A stretch of 16,014 bases of DNA from Bacteroidales bacterium (GTDB lineage Bacteria; Bacteroidota; Bacteroidia; Bacteroidales; P3), in assembly GCA_900771365.1 (NCBI GenBank), contig CAAGNU010000202.1:1-16014 (forward strand). The letters are read 5' to 3'. Each line of letters begins with the position of its first letter. Within the stretch, counting starts at the first letter, position 1. Shown here piece by piece: positions 14,772 to 16,014 of this stretch. A program made the position numbers and the translations under genes. A model generated the notes under the pieces. That model ran no database searches and was not told the DNA's origin. It was given only the letters and a program-made list of their open reading frames with translations.

Positions 14772-15683
14772 TTGACAACAAAACTTCTCACCATAACAGG
14801 CCCAACAGCTTGTGGTAAGACAAGCCTCGCCGCCGAACTGGCCTTCCAACTCGGCGGTGAGATTATTAGTGCCGACTCGCGCCAGGTCTTCCGTGGCATG
14901 GACATCGGAACGGGGAAGGACCTCGCCGACTACCATATCCACGGAACGAACATTCCCTATCACCTTATCGACATCCATGATGCGGGCTACGAATATAATG
15001 TATACCAGTTTCAGAACGATTTTATTCGAGCATTCAACGATATTGTCTTGCGTGGCAGCCAGCCCATCCTCTGTGGAGGAACGGGCATGTATATCGAAGC
15101 CGTGGTAAAAGGCTACCAGCTCGCCGACGCTCCTATCGACCCCGATTTTCGCCAACGTATGGAGGCTTTCACTGATGAGGAACTTACCGAGCGTCTGGCT
15201 GGCTATATCAAGCTGCACAACCACACCGACACCGAGGACCGCGACCGACTCCTCCGTGCCCTTGAGATACAGGAATACCACATTCAGCATCCCGACGAGT
15301 ACCCCCACATGCCCGATATGGAGCATATCATCGTCGGCGTAACCTATCCTCGCGAGATTGTCATAGAGCGTATCGGCATCCGCCTCCGACAGCGTCTCGA
15401 AGAGGGCATGATAGACGAGGTACGCAGCCTCCTTGATAGCGGTGTGCCAGAAGAACGCCTCCTCCGTTACGGCCTCGAATACCGCCACATCACCCGCTAC
15501 GTTAAAAATCTCTGCACTTATGAGGAAATGTACGAGAATCTCTACACCGACATACGCCGTTTCTCAAAGCGACAGATGACTTGGTTTCGCCGTATGGAGC
15601 GACAGGGCATACCCATACATTGGATCGACGGCACCCAGCCTTTTGAGGCCAAAGTGCAACAAGTCCTCACACTGATGCAATAA
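14772..15683 (+). CDS. miaA: tRNA dimethylallyltransferase MiaA
   Basis: MiaA transfers a dimethylallyl group to N6 of A37 in tRNAs reading UNN codons, the first step to ms2i6A. The P-loop GPTACGKT (10-17 from the TTG at 14772) has Cys where Ser is common. Further motifs are SADSRQVFRGMDIGTGK (34-50), CGGTGMYIEAV (99-109), YGLEYRHITRYV near 237 and the C-terminal SKRQMTWFRRM (265-275). No ATG lies in frame upstream of the P-loop, so a TTG start is required, either at 14772 (MTTKLLTITGP, 303 residues, family-like) or at 14745 (312 residues). The gene starts 50 bp after the OmpA-family gene on the same strand with no intervening terminator, so it is probably co-transcribed. The GLEYRHIT form in place of the GIGYKE seen in E. 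coli-type enzymes is a feature I associate with Bacteroidetes MiaA. Confidence 0.95.
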   Translation: MTTKLLTITGPTACGKTSLAAELAFQLGGEIISADSRQVFRGMDIGTGKDLADYHIHGTNIPYHLIDIHDAGYEYNVYQFQNDFIRAFNDIVLRGSQPILCGGTGMYIEAVVKGYQLADAPIDPDFRQRMEAFTDEELTERLAGYIKLHNHTDTEDRDRLLRALEIQEYHIQHPDEYPHMPDMEHIIVGVTYPREIVIERIGIRLRQRLEEGMIDEVRSLLDSGVPEERLLRYGLEYRHITRYVKNLCTYEEMYENLYTDIRRFSKRQMTWFRRMERQGIPIHWIDGTQPFEAKVQQVLTLMQ

Positions 15684-15739
15684 AAGATTTGAAGGTTAGG
15701 CTGCGAGTCTTCTTTTTGCCAATAAAAGATTTGTAGGTT
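15678..15739 (+). repeat. Two-copy 20-bp direct repeat across the miaA stop codon
   Basis: The 20-base unit at 15678-15697 recurs at 15720-15739 with one mismatch, giving a 42-bp period. Both copies begin CAATAAAAGATTTG. The first copy contains the miaA stop codon (TAA at 15681-15683). It may be a recent small tandem duplication. Confidence 0.6.
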
Positions 15740-15769
15740 TGTGGTCGGAGCCATACTTGATCCCATCCT

Positions 15770-15807
15770 TTAGTCGTAGTCCTAAGCGGGCACCTTAGTT
15801 CGACTAA
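15770..15807 (+). other. Bulged stem-loop
   Basis: TTAGTCG (15770-15776) pairs with CGACTAA (15801-15807) and CTAAG (15782-15786) with CTTAG (15794-15798). These enclose a seven-base loop, with a five-base bulge on one side and two bases on the other. There is no T-run after it, so it is not a terminator. Its function is unknown. Confidence 0.45.
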
Positions 15808-15846
15808 CAATAGCTGCTGAGCTGACATGCGTTCAACTTACAAATG

Positions 15847-15881
15847 CAGAAAAGAGCGGGCATTTGTCCCGCTCTTTTCTG
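15847..15881 (+). terminator. Strong hairpin, probable miaA-operon terminator
   Basis: A perfect 14-bp stem (CAGAAAAGAGCGGG with its complement, 15847-15860 and 15868-15881) has a seven-base loop, CATTTGT. The descending arm contains CTTTTCT and is followed by GTTGC rather than a clean T-run, so it resembles a terminator with an A/T-rich stem base. It lies 163 bp after the miaA stop. The seven bases just upstream (15840-15846, ACAAATG) are exactly complementary to the loop. Confidence 0.7.
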
Positions 15882-15884
15882 TTG

Positions 15885-15892
15885 CAAAGATA
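15885..15892 (-). promoter_or_regulatory. Possible minus-strand -7 element
   Basis: Read on the minus strand this is TATCTTTG followed by C, a full TAnnTTTG match. It would direct transcription leftward into the hairpin at 15847-15881. No minus-strand gene follows and no -33 TTG is evident, so it may be a chance match or the start of a small antisense RNA. Confidence 0.25.
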
Positions 15893-15977
15893 GTCAATTA
15901 TTGTTGTCCGCTAAAACTTCGTGCCTCGCGTGCGCGAGTATGCATGCACATGTAAATCTCGAAAAATTAAAATTTGG

Positions 15978-16010
15978 GCTGGCTCCTGCCTGAGGAGTCA
16001 GCTTTTTTTT
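15978..16010 (+). terminator. Intrinsic terminator with T8 run
   Basis: GCTGGCTCCT (15978-15987) pairs with AGGAGTCAGC (15993-16002), ten pairs including one G-U, with a five-base loop. Eight T residues follow directly (16003-16010). This is a textbook rho-independent terminator on the plus strand. It is the second terminator after miaA with no gene between, so it may be an attenuator in the leader of the next gene. Confidence 0.8.
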
Positions 16011-16014
16011 GTAA

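Larger units (their letters stand above)
15684..16014. other. Gene-free 3' region after miaA
   Basis: No coding sequence is evident in these 331 bp. They hold the second copy of the 42-bp-period repeat, a bulged stem-loop (15770-15807), a strong hairpin (15847-15881), a minus-strand -7 element (15885-15892), a GC-rich palindromic patch (15932-15945, CTCGC/GCGAG) and a T-run terminator (15978-16010). The last part may be the leader of a gene beyond the window. Confidence 0.6.

Overview
The window looks like a chromosomal segment of a Bacteroidales bacterium, probably Prevotella-like. The reasons are the protein families (a GH78 rhamnosidase with a lipoprotein-like N-terminus, a TPR/PD40/OmpA envelope protein, an M23-LysM peptidase, a DUF1343/NamZ protein), -7 elements matching the Bacteroidetes consensus TAnnTTTG, and the lack of clear Shine-Dalgarno sequences. 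The genus is an inference. Most of the window is conserved housekeeping and envelope genes. I see no phage, IS transposase, CRISPR, tRNA or rRNA.

Layout. Positions 1-691 hold no gene I can support, but are rich in inverted and degenerate repeats. On the minus strand lie a large alpha-L-rhamnosidase (692-3547) and, upstream of it, a diacylglycerol-kinase-family lipid kinase (3667-4641). A divergent promoter region of about 300 bp follows. The rest is on the plus strand: lepA, a small membrane-anchored protein of unknown function, an M23 peptidase with LysM, trmD, clpP, dut, a NamZ-like exo-muramidase, a 911-residue TPR-PD40-CRD-OmpA protein, and miaA starting at TTG. After miaA there are about 330 bp without a gene. 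They hold a two-copy repeat, a stem-loop, a strong hairpin terminator, and a second terminator with a T-run at the window edge.

How the genes fit together. trmD, clpP, dut and namZ are tightly packed (24 bp, then two 4-bp ATGA overlaps) and are probably one transcript combining tRNA modification, proteolysis, nucleotide sanitation and murein recycling. The M23 peptidase, NamZ and OmpA-family genes form a cell-wall theme. lepA, trmD and miaA form a translation theme.

I do not see a clear new multi-gene system. The observations most worth following are: a C-terminal domain of the OmpA-family protein that looks like a retropepsin fold with a destroyed active-site triad; clpP without clpX beside it; the rhamnosidase gene, bracketed by near-identical 23-bp inverted repeats and containing low-complexity micro-repeat segments; a start codon flanked by a direct duplication; promoter elements placed almost on top of start codons; and competing RNA folds at the right end.
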